DNA of 64,000 nucleotides from Tomocerus qinae (taxonomy: Eukaryota; Arthropoda; Collembola; Entomobryomorpha; Tomoceridae), in contig CM034546.1 in the NCBI GenBank assembly GCA_020055645.1, forward strand, positions 55,676,001 to 55,740,000, written 5' to 3'. Both the position numbers and the translations under genes were made by a program. Below the pieces are notes generated by a model that saw nothing but the letters and a program-made list of their open reading frames with translations, was not told the origin of the DNA and did no database searches. Of the stretch, positions 24,469 through 43,266 are shown in pieces; position 1 is the stretch's first letter, and each line of letters starts with the position of its first letter.

Positions 24469-25270
24469 CAGTGTACAAAATACCATTTACCACTTACCAG
24501 TGGTAAGTGGTTTTTAATGGTATTTAACGTTAAATACCACTACCTAAAATGTAGTGGTAAGTGGTATAAATGGTAAAAATGGTAAAAAATAGTTTCGTTT
24601 AAATTTCGTGGTGGAATTTTGAATAAAATGCGGTGCCAAAGTATGAAATGGCTTAGCAGATGATCATTGTTGCCACAAATTGGTAAGTGTTCATTAAACA
24701 GAGTAGGATTCAACCAATGCGCAACAACCCTTGCCGATTGAGAAATTAATTACAATTCAATTAGCATCAATTTTAAACGGGCGATACCAAATACTTCTTC
24801 ATTTTTTATAACTTTTGGGGTACAATCAAATAAATATGATTAATTTAGTTTGTTAAGGCGCTATGTAATATTAAATATTTAGCAATCAGAGTTGGATTCA
24901 ACCAAGGGGACCACTAACAACCCTTGCCGATTGAGAAATTAATTGCAATTAAATTGACACGTTCATCTCAATTTTAAATCGGTGAAACCAAATGGAAACT
25001 TGGTTTTAGTAACATTTTTTACAACATTCGGTGTACAATCAAATGAATAAGATTAATTTGATTAATTAAGGGGCTCATTGGAAATGTTTCATAGAAAATA
25101 AAGTTTTAAAACAAAACGTATATTTTAGGATGTCTAGTGTATTTGTACTAATCTGTCTAATCAATCGCTAATATTTACCATTTTTACCATTAAATGCATT
25201 TTTACCATTAAGTGCATTTTTACCACTGTGATGGTAAAAAAGCCTAAAAAGTGGTAAATTTTGTACACTG
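24469..25270. mobile_element. hAT-type MITE, long copy (802 bp)
   Basis: The termini CAGTGTACAAAAT and ATTTTGTACACTG are inverted repeats, bordered by a perfect 8-bp duplication CCTAGCAT (24,461-24,468 and 25,271-25,278). Subterminal motifs TTTACCAC / GGTAAA are reiterated at both ends, and there is a palindrome GGTATTTAACGTTAAATACC. No transposase. It is the same family as 40,131-40,732 but carries a central module of about 190 bp twice, whereas the other copy has it once. Confidence 0.88.
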
Positions 25271-25278
25271 CCTAGCAT

Positions 25279-26519
25279 ACTGCTTTAAATATCCTTCATT
25301 GCTGGCACAGGGAATTTTCACTGCATAGACATCCATGTCTGCTTTATTAAAGCATTGTAATCGAATCGATACGACCCGTTTGACATTTAATCAGACAGAA
25401 AACATTTAATAATGTATCAATCCAGTGTCGCCTTATTCGTTGGTTAGTAAAAAAATTAGCTCCGTCGATATAAAACAATTAATGACTGCACAGAGAGGCT
25501 TCTAAATAACTTTGTTTTGTAATCTAGTAGTAACTACGTAACTATAGTGATGGTAAAATTTAATATTGCTATCAGTTTAAAAACGTTGAATTTCGTTCAA
25601 TATATTTGATTAGCAAAAACAGATAAAAATGCAAAGTTCCAAATGCAAACCTGCCAATTAAAAAAAAGACAATCCTATAATAATATTTATTGTGCAAATA
25701 ACTAAGACATTAAAATTTTCAAGAACTTTAAAAGCATCTATGAATATAAGAGATATTATACATTACAATATTCTTCTATGTACTACAGGTACATATACTG
25801 TACATTCCAAATTGTTGAAAGGTGTGAAATAAGTTTACCTTTAAATTGCAAAAGTATACTACGAAATTCGGAAAACCTCAAAGCAATCTAAATTAGAAGT
25901 TGGTTTATTTTGCTTCATAATTCTGTTAGTAATCATCTTAGATTTTCTTATAATAAAAATACTTAAATTGTCTAATGTATGTCATATAGGTGCAAGGCCT
26001 TCATTCCACATAACAAAACAGTAGTACTGATATTTTTTTGTATATAGGGATACTACAATAAGTAGTAAACACATAATATGGATAATAAATACCTATGAAA
26101 ATATTAACCAAGTGTGTGTTTACGTACATGTAGTTTTGGTAACGTAGTCAGTTAATGTTTAGATTATAAGTTCATTACACTTAATTAATCAATAATTTCA
26201 GGGAGTGCCATGCCGCTCCATGTTAAGAAAATAAATGTCATCCACTTTAGTTAACAATGAGGCCACGGACAAACTGGATGTAAAAAGTGGATAGTAATTT
26301 CATCACCTCTCCTTCATTTCTGCTACTAATGCCGAAGAAGTCTTAGTCATCGGTTGGAAAGCAGTGATTTAATCCTACTACTGTCTTTATACTAATTCGG
26401 ATCTGACGTACCTAATGAGTCGCCCCCTTTTTGTCAACACAAAATTGACAACAATCCCCTCCAGAATTCTGTGCCCTATGATTTTCTGGTAAGTACATTT
26501 CACCATTATTCTAGTAATA
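25279..26519. other. 5' flank of IR copy E
   Basis: No gene. It contains a conserved upstream block at about 25,428-25,515 and, at 26,040-26,430, a copy of the block found in the 3' flanks of copies B and C. Copy E therefore follows a recombined junction of flanks. Confidence 0.6.
25428..25515 (+). repeat. IR upstream conserved block, copy 6
   Basis: GCCTTATTCGTTGGTTAGTA, then a CTCCGTCGATATAAAACAAT element and TAATGACTGCACAGAGAGGC. It is about 1.1 kb before copy E and is a diverged member of the family. Confidence 0.5.
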
Positions 26520-27668
26520 ACCAAAGTGTTTGTGAATGGAACTGCAACAGTCAGATCAAAATTAGAACAACTAGTTGATTTGGAATATGATTGTTATATA
26601 AATATAATTTTTATTACATCGGAGGAAAAACTTGAATGGGGCGAAAAGCCCACAACGAAATATCTTGATGACCTGACAAAGATTCAAATTCCACACGCAG
26701 TGACAAGATTTGATGTGGTCGAACAAAAATTTAAGGAGAGACTAGGGCGATGTACGGTTAAAAGTCACTGCGGTGATAAAAGTCCATTCATGAAGAAGAT
26801 AGTATTCTCTCCTCCGTATTTCATATCTCGGTTCAATTGTCTGTCACATATTGTCATCAATTTAAATAATGTAGATGAAGATGAACAGCTACATTTCGTA
26901 TTATATATAACCAGAAATCTGGTTATGCCGCTTCCTCATCTTAACGACATGTCTGTACATTACCCAGAAAACAGTTTATACAACTCAGAGGATTATTCTA
27001 GGGTACACATTGTCTTACCCCTAAATAATTTCAAAAGGAAATTTTTAGTATTAGATGTGGTTTCATTTTTAGGGTTAGAACCAAGAGGTGATTTACCTTC
27101 AGATGGTAACATGAAAAGATTCTTTTTACACTCAATAAAAGATGATAATTTCTGTTATTTTACTTGTAAGCTTTGTACAATTGTTGGGAATTGTCTCGAT
27201 GCTTCTGCAAACACAATTCCCGCACCCGGCGAAAAAATTATAACTTTTACAACAATCTCAAATCCTGGGCCTTTACATAATATACGTAGTAAGTACTTGA
27301 CAATTCAAAGTGGCCTACCAGTGGTAATTACATTTAACAGCAAATCTTTGGGTTACAATGAACAAATATGTGGCATGTCAATGTGGGGAGTTGAAAAAAT
27401 TTCAAAACAATCAATGGCATTAGCTCTGGGATACTTATTATTCAACAACATGCTCAATGCCACTTAAATGCCACCACCAGGAATAATTTTGTTTTTCTGT
27501 GTGTTTTTAATGGAACACAAAAACAAATTCAAACCAAAAATTATATTTCTTGCACTATCTAAAGCGGTATTATATTTACTCAACTCAGTCACCAATATAC
27601 GGATTCCATTTAGATGCAGAATGCGAACACACCAAAAAGTGTTTATCAGGCGCAAAAACTTGCGCTAA
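26520..27668 (+). pseudogene. IR pseudogene (copy E) with large internal deletion
   Basis: The first readable frame (to 27,467) encodes the end of a signal peptide and the N-terminal lobe (Tyr-Asp-Cys-Tyr-Ile-Asn-Ile-Ile, Ser-Arg-Phe-Asn-Cys) up to Asn-Ala-Thr. There it hits a stop and jumps directly to the M4 segment and basic tail (27,468-27,668). The pore, M1-M3 and most of the ligand-binding domain, about 1.3 kb, are deleted. The start codon is also missing: an in-frame TAA sits just upstream of the residual signal peptide. It cannot form a channel. The tail (Thr-His-Gln-Lys-Val-Phe-Ile) matches copy F. Confidence 0.88.
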
Positions 27669-29991
27669 AAAATTTCCACATAGAAATAACATAATAAAAT
27701 ATGACCTAACAATTTCAACAACACTTAACACAACCAAATTAATTTGCTTAACAAATTTTGAAGTAATCACCTTTGCAGGACCAAAGAAAAATTAATAACG
27801 CCTAAGAAATGCTACAGATGGAACACAACTAAAGGTTTGGCTTAATAAAGGACCATTTAATTCACACTGGCTTAGTGGATAGGGAAATGTGAAATCAAAC
27901 AACGGACCTTTTGCCAAAAATGAAATTTGTTCTGGAGAGTTAAATATAATTAATTATATTTGCAAAGAAATATTTCCTTTAGAAAATTCTAAAGTGAAAC
28001 TAAATACGAAATACAATCGAGTCTATCCATATCAGCTACATCCTTCAGTACCCAAAGGGACATGATTAATATATAATTTATTTCATTTACCTTATATACT
28101 CTGAGTGTTCACGGCTACTTCCTACTTACTCATTTACTTATTAGCATTCTACAGTGTATGTAGTAGAACCTTGTATTTTGGCAAATTTAGGCTTTAAAAT
28201 CTAAAATTGCATTCTGGCATCGCTTGAATTTATAGCAGAATTTAATAGCTAAATTCATTAAAATTGTAATTTATCTTGTAATCATTATAGTGCTAAATCA
28301 CAATAAATAATGTGGAAGCCTTAAATATGGTATTTTATTCCCCGTTTTAGGACGAATTTTTATTGTGTATAGCAATGATTGTAATATACATTGCCATATA
28401 GATTATGTTTTACTACCAGCAATTAATAAATAAATATTTTCTTTTAATATATTATATCAGCCCTTCCTTCTTCACAGTCTATAACTAACTATTAATCAGG
28501 GCTACATTTTATACTTTATGAAATGGAAGTAAAGTGGTCTGTTGATTAGATATAAATAAATTAAACAGCATATTTTATATAACTCTTAGAAATGCCAATG
28601 TAAATTCATGCAGGTAGCATACTTTTCAATAGGGAAACATCCATGTCTGCTTAATAAAAGTATTGCAATGCAATCGATCCAATCAATTTGACATTGAATT
28701 CAGTCAGACACAAAACACTCTATAATGTATCAGTCTGCTTTACCTTCATTGGTTAATTAGTAAAAGTGAATGCCAATGTCGTGACTCCTGCGACAAATAT
28801 AGAAATAATAAATGACAGTAGACTCTGGAAAATGCTTGTTAATTTGAGAATAACCAACTGTTTTGGCAACCAAGATGTAACTACCAAATTAGTGTTCTAA
28901 ACTCCACAAAAGAAGTGTTTAAAAACGTTAAATTTGGCTCAAAATATTTGATTAGTAAATTCAAATAAAAATTAATTAAATTTATTATGACTATGGCAAG
29001 TTGTTGCTGAATGATCCATATTCTTAAATCAATTTAAAAGCAACAATTCAAATTCTGCAAAAAATTTGACCATTAACTTTAAAGTAAAAGACAAAAAGAC
29101 AAATTATCCTGAAGTCGTCTGAAACAGGTTTATTTCAATTCTGTTTACATTTTATTGCGTTGGATATAATAACTGGTTACGGCTAAAGGATTGCTTTACA
29201 TCATAATAACACGTAGTAGTTACCCATAGGGTCTTCATTCGTTTTTCCCAATATTCGCCTTTGAAGATTAACGAATCACATCAAAATATCAGGCAGAGCT
29301 CTGAGTTCTTCAAACTTATAGGTGGAAGAAACTTAATTTATAGTCATACAATGACTAATTTAATTATGAGTTCAGTTTTCTACTGTCAATCTCATAATAA
29401 ATAAATACATGGACGACCAATATTATCTAAGGTTCTGAAAGAGACGTTGTCACTAAAATGATAGCATCTTGACTTCAGCCAAACTGCAGTGATTGCTTAT
29501 TATCATTAATCTTAATCCTGAATGGACATTAACATTTTACATGCATGTAGCTACTCAACTTACCTACCTGTATAATATTATATTATGTGTATGCCATAAT
29601 ATCTCATTAAGCACATAACTATAAAAACAAACGGGGGTCAACTATTTCGAAGTGGTAAACTAAGGAACTTGATAGGATTACCCAGAATGGGGTATTGGGG
29701 TCAACTATTTTGAACAGGCGAATTATTTCGAAGGTACATTACGTTTTTTTCATACAACTTTGGTTCATTGTTGTAAAACTGTAGCACCCATAGATATAAA
29801 ATTTTGGCTGTGAAAATTACTCCAACTTGCTAAGCATTAATTTCTTAGGGACTGTGACTTGGACCAACAGTTTCGACGTGTTAGTTTATGGTACTGCATA
29901 CTGTGCAGATTATAGTGGATCGCTGTTAATAGTACATTAATAGACAATCCGTTTGAAATTGTATAACATATTAAAATAACACAATAAGAAA
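27669..29991. repeat. Flank between IR copies E and F, paralogous to 11,840-15,051
   Basis: No gene. The first about 180 bp repeat after copy F (32,541-32,715) and after the relic at 11,466. From about 27,843 onward the sequence matches the 5' flank of copy C. It lacks the roughly 700-bp insert with the 119-bp hAT MITE. A conserved upstream block lies at about 28,741-28,840. Confidence 0.7.
28741..28840 (+). repeat. IR upstream conserved block, copy 7
   Basis: ACCTTCATTGGTTAATTAGT, GTCGTGACTCCTGCG and AGAAATAATAAATGACAGT. It is about 1.25 kb before copy F and nearly identical to copy 4. Confidence 0.6.
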
Positions 29992-32540
29992 ATGTCTCTT
30001 CGACTATTTGTGGTGCTTTTTACTATCCTGGTATTGACCAAAGTGTTTGTGAATGCAATTAAGACTAGTACTTCGAAATTGGAACAACTGATCGACGTAG
30101 AATACGATTGCTACATAAATATAATTTTTCTTACTTTGGAGGACGACAAACCTGAAAAAAATGGGACAAATAAACTCTCAACAAAATATCAAGATGATCT
30201 AACAAATATTCAAATTCCACACGCAGTGACAAGATTTGATGTGCTCGAACAAAAATTTAAAGAGAGGCTTCTGACATGTAGAAATCAATATGACTGCAGT
30301 AGCAATGACAAAAGTTTGTTCATGAAGAAGAAAGTATTTTCCCCTCCGTATTTCATATCTCGGTTCAACTGTCTATCACATATTGTCATCAATTTAAACA
30401 ATGTAGATGAGCACCTCAATTTCATAGTGTACATCACGAGAAATCTTATTTTACCGTTTCCACACCTCAGTGATGTGTATGTACTTTACGAAGAGAGTAT
30501 TTTTTACAATTCAGAGGACTATTCTAGGGTTCACATTTTATTGCCCAGAAATATTTCGAAAAAAGTGTCTTTAATATCTACAGTACGTAAATTTTTTGGT
30601 AAAAGCTCACCCATTTTGGGGTCTTCAGATATGAACTTCAAAAGATTCTTTTTACATCCAACAGAAATTGACAATTTCTGTTATTTTACTTGTCACTCTT
30701 ATAGATTAGTAGGGAAGTGTCTTGGTGATACTGAAAATAAAATTAAGGGCGATAGGAAAACGATTCCTCCATCTACAGTCACAAAGGGGCTAGTACATAT
30801 AAGGAGTAAGTACCTGATAATGAAAAACGACATCACACTAATAATTCGTATTGATGGTAAATCTTCGAGTTTTAACAATCGAATATGTAAAATGCCAATG
30901 TGGCGAGCTGCGAAAATGTTCAAACAATCAATGGCAATTGCGATGGCATCGGTTTTATTAAAAAATATGCCCAATGCAACTTTAACTACACGCCCTTGTG
31001 ACATATACAGTGAAATTCATTCAGTGGTTTTACTACTTGATGACAATCAGTATAATATTGAATTCTACAAAAACTATTTGAAATTAAAAGTTGGAGGTCT
31101 ACATTCACATCATTTTAATCCATCAGATCGGCAACCTTTTTTTATTCCAACATCAGATGAAGGTTATAATTTTATTTCTTGTAGCATTTTAAGTGAAGTC
31201 GTTCGAGATTTTGGAGTATTTACACGTCCTTTTGACTTGGAAACGTGGATTTGTCTACTTGCCACGTCGCTCTCTGTTGTTTGTTTAGTAATAACTATTC
31301 TGCACCTAAAGCATAGTAGTACGTACTTTATATATCCTTTAATTGTTTTTGCATACATTTTGGAGACCAGTTATTCCATTCCTAAAAAATTAGAAAAAAT
31401 ACTTTGGCTAAAATTTGTAATGGGCCCACTTCTGTTGATGTTCATCGTGATTACGAATGCATACAAGGGAATCGTTATTACAGATGTCATCAGCGAGCTA
31501 CCTGTACAACGAATTGAATCCATTTATGACCTAATTGAACACAAGGATTTCGTTTCTATGGGAATCATTAACAATGAACTTCCAGATGGTACTGAAAAAT
31601 ACATCTCTGAAAGGTCTCGTCTTTTGAAATGTTTCGACAGCGTACCATTTAATGCAAGTTGGAAAAGATATAAAAGACATCCTTGTTTGAATCTTAAAAA
31701 AGCTGTGACACCTGAAAGTAATAATGACAGTAATGTAGTACAGAAGATAGCTGTTATTGAAAGAAACTGGAAACTTTACTTTTTTGGTGGGTTTACGGAA
31801 TGGTTATCGTTCTATGAAGATTTGGATGCAGAACTAGCTTTGTACTGTCACTTGGAGCACAAACAAACTCCTCGAAACCACTTTCCCAACTGTCAAAACT
31901 AAATGACTCACTTTTCTACAGACACATAATCAACCCGAACTTTCCATCAGTTAGTCCACAACAATTCATTTCAAAGTGTAACAATTCAATCTACATTGAC
32001 AAAGAGAGAGATCTTCATTGGTTTCTTAACGATTCTAATTGGAATCATCAAAAAGTCCCTCATCCTAGACGGAAGTTGTATTTTGGAAAGCCAGAGAATT
32101 CTGTTCTAAGAATATTCAAGGGAATAGGCATTCGAAGAGAGTTAGACGCAAGTAAATTATATTTTAAGTATTTGAAGGATAGATTATTTTATATAGACCA
32201 AAGCGGAATGTTTCATAAATGGGAGTCGTACTTTCAGAGGGAGACAAAGGGCTTTAAACAATGTAAATCTTGTCTTCATAAAGAAGAACTGCAACCTATG
32301 ACATTCTCAAATTCCAACATAGCAGTGGTGTTCTACATTTTTGCAGCTGGAGTAATTTTGTTTTTCTGTGAATTTTTGTTTGAACACAAAGACAAATTCA
32401 AGCCAAAAAATGTATTTCGTGCAATATATAAAGCGGTATTATATTTACTCAACTCAGTTACCAATATACGGATTCCATTGAGATGTAGAAGGGTGCGAAC
32501 ACACCAAAAAGTCTTTATCAGGCGCAAAATCTTGCGCTAA
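29992..32540 (+). pseudogene. Divergent ionotropic receptor (copy F), one 1-bp frameshift
   Basis: An IR-type channel gene. The ATG at 29,992 starts a signal peptide nearly identical to copy C. The frame runs through the N-terminal lobe, Phe-Thr-Arg-Pro-Phe-Asp, M1 and M3 (Asn-Ala-Tyr-Lys-Gly), and stops at 31,902. In the second lobe, around 31,840-31,846, one base is missing relative to paralogs. The shifted frame then continues through Leu-Asn-Asp-Ser-Leu-Phe, M4 (Asn-Ile-Ala-Val-Val-Phe-Tyr) and a basic tail to the TAA at 32,540. Otherwise full length, about 849 codons. Either a recent pseudogene or a single-base sequence error. Its N-terminal half pairs with copy C, its tail with copy E. 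Confidence 0.85.
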
Positions 32541-34368
32541 AAAAATTCCACTTTGGAATAACATAGCAAAATATGACCTAACAATTTCAACAACACTTAA
32601 CCCAACCAAATTAATTTGCTCAACAAATTTTGAAGTTAATCAACTTTGCGGGACCAAAGAAAAATTAATAACGCCTAAGAAATGCCACAGATGGAACAAA
32701 ACTAAAGGTTTGGCTTAATTTATTCAACTTAGTTAAATTTATACGGATTCCATCAAGGTGGAAGAGAGTTGAATAATTGAATAGCAACGAAAATTTAATA
32801 CCAAACGGAATGGTCGCGCATCGATACACATCGCAAAGCAAAATACAAAAATCATCTCCTTGTAGTAAAACCATAATGGCAACGAAAAGATTTAAATGCT
32901 TCAGATAGAACACAAGTGACGACCTTGTCTTCTAAAAAAATGTCTTACCCTCCGCACTGAAAATTGCTACATTTTAACTTTTAAACATCAAATTATACAG
33001 TTTTATTCTTATATGAAAAATGTTTATTAAATTATTAATTTACATGCCCAGCTTAAGCAAAGAATATTATATGACAACAAATTTTGAATTTATACAGGGT
33101 GCTAAGATTACTGTTACTAATTATAATTACTAATAATGTTAAATATTTTTAATTAGTATTTTTAATTTGGTATGTTATTAAATATAGCTTAAATTTATAT
33201 GAAAAGAATATAATTCATACATTGACTAATGCCAGGCCTTCAAAAGTAGATACCTAGTGTCTAACATTAGATTACTGCAATGTACAACAGACCGTGAAAT
33301 AATATAGCCTTGCATCTTTCATTTTTAACCGTATCATCCAGCCAGAGCTAGTGTAATGCTTTCCATTTTAATTATTTATTATTGCTACAGATTAAAGTAA
33401 CTATACATAAAGTAAAAGTTATCGTCCGTTTAGTAATAAAACTATTTACTGTATTTATAATAGGTAAACTTATGGAAAATTTTTTCAAACAATTAGATAT
33501 CTGACTCGGATTATATAATATCACAATAATATTAATTACGATAACCACATAAATCAATTCAAAATTTCTATAGTAAGGCCAATTTGTGCAATAACATTAA
33601 AATTATTATGTCTTTATTATTATTAAGCTGTTTGCTATGGCTTATATAATTATATATTTACAAACACATAATAAATAACAATTTATTTGTTTATTACATC
33701 TGTAGTTCAGCTGTAACTATACCATAAAATTATTGGCAAATTGCACATGAATACTATTAAGCAAAGAATAATGTATAATAGTAACTCTATTAATAAGTTC
33801 CCTAATCTCTACTTGTTGGCACTTATTAATAACAGGATTAAACCATAAGCTATCTATCTAATACCATATAAAGCTCGTGGAAGATATTATAGGTAATTAT
33901 ATTCGAAGCCGCCTTTATATTGTTTATACAGTTGGTTAGTATAGTAGGAAAATCGCTAAAATCAGTAAGCGTGAATGAATACTCGCATTATGTAGGATGA
34001 AAAATGCAAATATTTTTGCAGGAAAGGGAATTGTTGATTTAGTGGTGAACACAGCAGACAGTAATATCGTTTTAGCAAGAGATGAAAACATATGCAAGCA
34101 TGTACCTATTTGTTCCGCTAATGAAACTTGGTACATTGTTGTGTTACGACTATTTAATTAACGAGACTATCTAATTGAGTACATCTTACAGTTCATCTTA
34201 AAATAAAAGTCTAAATAAATTACGAAATGCACTAAAAGATAATGACTGCAATTCAGACCAAATACTTTGCCAGTTGCATAATATTAGGAAGCTGTTTTCA
34301 GTCAATGACATGATTTACTAATTAGCATGTGGCAATTCATTCAAATTCTCAGCCGATCTTATGAAAGC
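32541..34368. other. Right edge of IR array and intergenic region
   Basis: At about 32,715-32,830 there is a scrap of IR C-terminus (a Phe-Ile-Arg-Ile-Pro-Ser-Arg-Trp-Lys-Arg-type stretch) with stops. It is the last trace of the array. From about 32,950 to 34,368 the sequence is AT-rich with no supported gene. Confidence 0.5.
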
Positions 34369-34400
34369 TATAAATAGTCAATGCGTTACTGTCATTAGCA
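34369..34400 (+). promoter_or_regulatory. Core promoter of cuticle protein gene
   Basis: A TATAAATA box at 34,369-34,376 is followed about 22-25 bp later by an Inr-like GTCATTAG. That predicts transcription starting near 34,393 and a 5' leader of about 110 bases before the ATG at 34,505. The motifs are visible; the start site is inferred. Confidence 0.55.
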
Positions 34401-34504
34401 ATCATATTAAAATTTCATTGAGTCTAAAGCACAACTTAATTAACTCTCTGTAGGCATTCTAAAGTAACTCTCGTTTTGCTGTATCTACCTGCAGCATAAT
34501 TAAA

Positions 34505-35661
34505 ATGTTAGCGGTAAGTGCTAGTGAATAGTGAACAAATTTTAATAAAAATATTAAACAGTGATTTCAAATCAAATTTTAATCAATCAGTTAAATATTT
34601 AAATTAATTCTTTACAGGTTTTAGCATTGGCTGCTGTTATTAGCAGTGTGTCAGCACAGATTGATCCAAATTCACTCAATTTGGGTGCAGTACCTGGATT
34701 AAATTATAATGCTCCAATTCCAGGACTTACTAATTACAATAATCAAATTCCGGGGTTAAACTTTAATGCTGCTGGTGTCCCAGGCATTAACTACAACGCT
34801 GCTGGAGTTCCTGGAATAAATTACAATGCTGCTGGAGTCCCTGGCATTAATTACAATGCTCCTGTTGTTCCTCCAGTGAATTATAACTCTCAAGTACCTG
34901 CAATTACTAATTTTAACCCTCCAATTCCAGGTGTAAACTACAATGTTGCTGCTCCAACTGTTCCAACTATAAATTACAATGCTCCAGTTCCAACTGTTAA
35001 TTATAACACTCAGATCCCGGGAATAAATTACAATACTCCTGTTCCTCCAATCAACTACAATGTTCCTGTCCCTGCCCCAATCAACTACAATGTCCCAGCT
35101 CCTCCAGTCAATTATAATATCCCAGCTATTGATTACAACAATCTCAACCGCGGAAACCCACAATATGACCAACAGCCTTTTACTGGTTAGCTTTTTAAAT
35201 AAACTTACACATTATTCTTAATATTAAAACAATATAATAATAATAATAATAATAATAGCAATTAAAATTATTTTAAAAATAATTTTATTCCAGCTGGAGA
35301 AGTCGATTACGTGTATACTGACCCTAAAACCGGAAAGAAACATAACCGAATTGAAAAGACGGAGAATGGAGTTACCCGTGGATCTTATACTGTTGATGGT
35401 CGTACGGTAAGTTACACTGCCGATGCTATTAATGGATTCAGAGCCACTGTAAACCGAGGAAGTGGACATGGAGGACTTCCAAGTTTGCCACGTTTACCTA
35501 ATAATGCTCAGAATGCCGTTCACCAAGTTGAAACTGACGAAGAAAAGGCTAAAGGTTTGGCTGATCGTTCCCAAGCTTTGGCTAAACATGCTAGGCAATT
35601 AGCCAAGCATGCCCAACGTGTAGCCGAGCAACAAGGGGCCACTCAATTACATGCTGTTTAA
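34505..35661 (+). CDS. R&R-type chitin-binding cuticle protein (3 exons, 314 aa)
   Basis: A secreted structural protein of the exoskeleton that binds chitin. Exons: 34,505-34,513 (three codons, then GTAAGT), 34,618-35,185 and 35,294-35,661; phases 0 and 1 join cleanly. The tiny first exon plus the start of exon 2 make a signal peptide of about 16 residues ending Val-Ser-Ala. Exon 2 is a low-complexity region of about 25 Pro/Gly and Asn-Tyr-Asn repeats. Exon 3 has the Rebers-Riddiford (chitin-bind-4) core: Gly-Ser-Tyr-Thr-Val-Asp-Gly-Arg, Tyr-Thr-Ala-Asp, Gly-Phe-Arg-Ala. An Ala/Lys/His/Gln-rich, probably helical tail follows. A first exon that stops within the signal peptide is common in arthropod cuticle genes. 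Intron 2 contains a short (TAA)n run. A GTAAG and a TTTTCAG after the stop suggest a spliced 3' UTR. Confidence 0.9.
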
Positions 35662-36855
35662 GGCTAAAATACAATTTAAAGGTAAGATTGCCATAATTAA
35701 TTCTAATTAATGAAATAATAAATAAAAAAGTACAAAAGCCTCTAAAAATGTAAATTTTAAAACCAACTTCTTCATTATATTTTTCAGAACGCGGTATTCC
35801 AATCGGAAATACTTTTGTTTCAAGTTGTGCTTTCTACCTCTTATGTACCTACTCAAGACTAGATTACTGATTTAATTGTTCAACAGTGACTTACTAATAG
35901 ACAACAAATGTACAAGACTGAGATTTTTAAATAAATCACGTACAATCTATAACAGATCCACATAAATGTTGTTTATCATTTCCATCTCTTTGAATTCATC
36001 AGGGCAATAATATTTCATCTATAATCATTTACTTAAAAAATGTCCATGAAAGAAAATCTTATCACTTTTTATAGACAACGGCAATAATAATGATATTAAA
36101 ATGTCAACCATATTTTAATGAAAGTGTAATTTAATACAAGAATGATAAAACTATTAGTTCAAAAAAAGATAATTTTCAGCAGATAGGATTTAGCATTTAC
36201 TTATAGCATTCACTTTTAAATAAATTCTGTTGGCGTATATAATGTTGCATAAGTTTTTCTCAAACGTTTTCTACATGCATGTAAATCAACAGGAGTTGCG
36301 AAAAAGCTGATTTTATCATTTTTAATCTGTATTATTTTTATTGATGACATTATATAATATTCCATCTATATTGCATCATCGATTTCTAAATGCTTATAAT
36401 GTTATATACATATAGAAACTCCAGACTTTGTTATTAATAATGTTCATACCGTAGTAATTAATTACTTTGTTTGACAGAATGCAGAATGCTATCACCAAAA
36501 TTGAAGAACGGCTTGAAAGTATGAGCACCAAACCGATAAAAATCTGCTTATTTATATAATACAAAAATTTCATTATGCTTTATTTAAGTATAATAGTTAT
36601 ATAGTAATAGCAGTCAACTGACATTTGGCGCAACAATGGAGTATTTGTAATTTATTCTTCTGACATTATCTGAAAAAATTGTTATGAACGTATGATTCAT
36701 GAATTATATAAAATATATCAATGAAGGTGTGTATAAATAGTACACATTATTATTCAATATTACGAAATGATACGTTGTAATGTCAATATATGCACTTTAG
36801 CAAATTAAAGTGGTAACCTTGAATTATAAATAATCTTTTAATTGAATTGAAAACC
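35662..36855. other. Cuticle gene 3' UTR and amylase upstream region
   Basis: AATAAA signals occur at about 35,717-35,726 and again near 35,931. The rest is AT-rich, with no supported gene. Confidence 0.45.
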
Positions 36856-36865
36856 TATATAAAAG
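36856..36865 (+). promoter_or_regulatory. TATA box of alpha-amylase gene
   Basis: TATATAAAAG lies about 90 bp upstream of the amylase ATG (36,952), a normal spacing for a short leader starting near 36,885-36,895. No other gene is nearby to use it. Confidence 0.6.
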
Positions 36866-36951
36866 CCCATAGTCAAGTTAAACTTTTTATTTCTGCTCCA
36901 TTCGAGAGACCTTTTGCAGAACAGAATTGTTTACTGACCTGGTCCACAATA

Positions 36952-43266
<6,315 letters not shown>

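Noticed and set aside
26480..26520. Functional first exon for IR copy E (GTAAGT near 26,490)
   Set aside because: No ATG with signal peptide upstream, and the rest of the gene lacks its pore domain.
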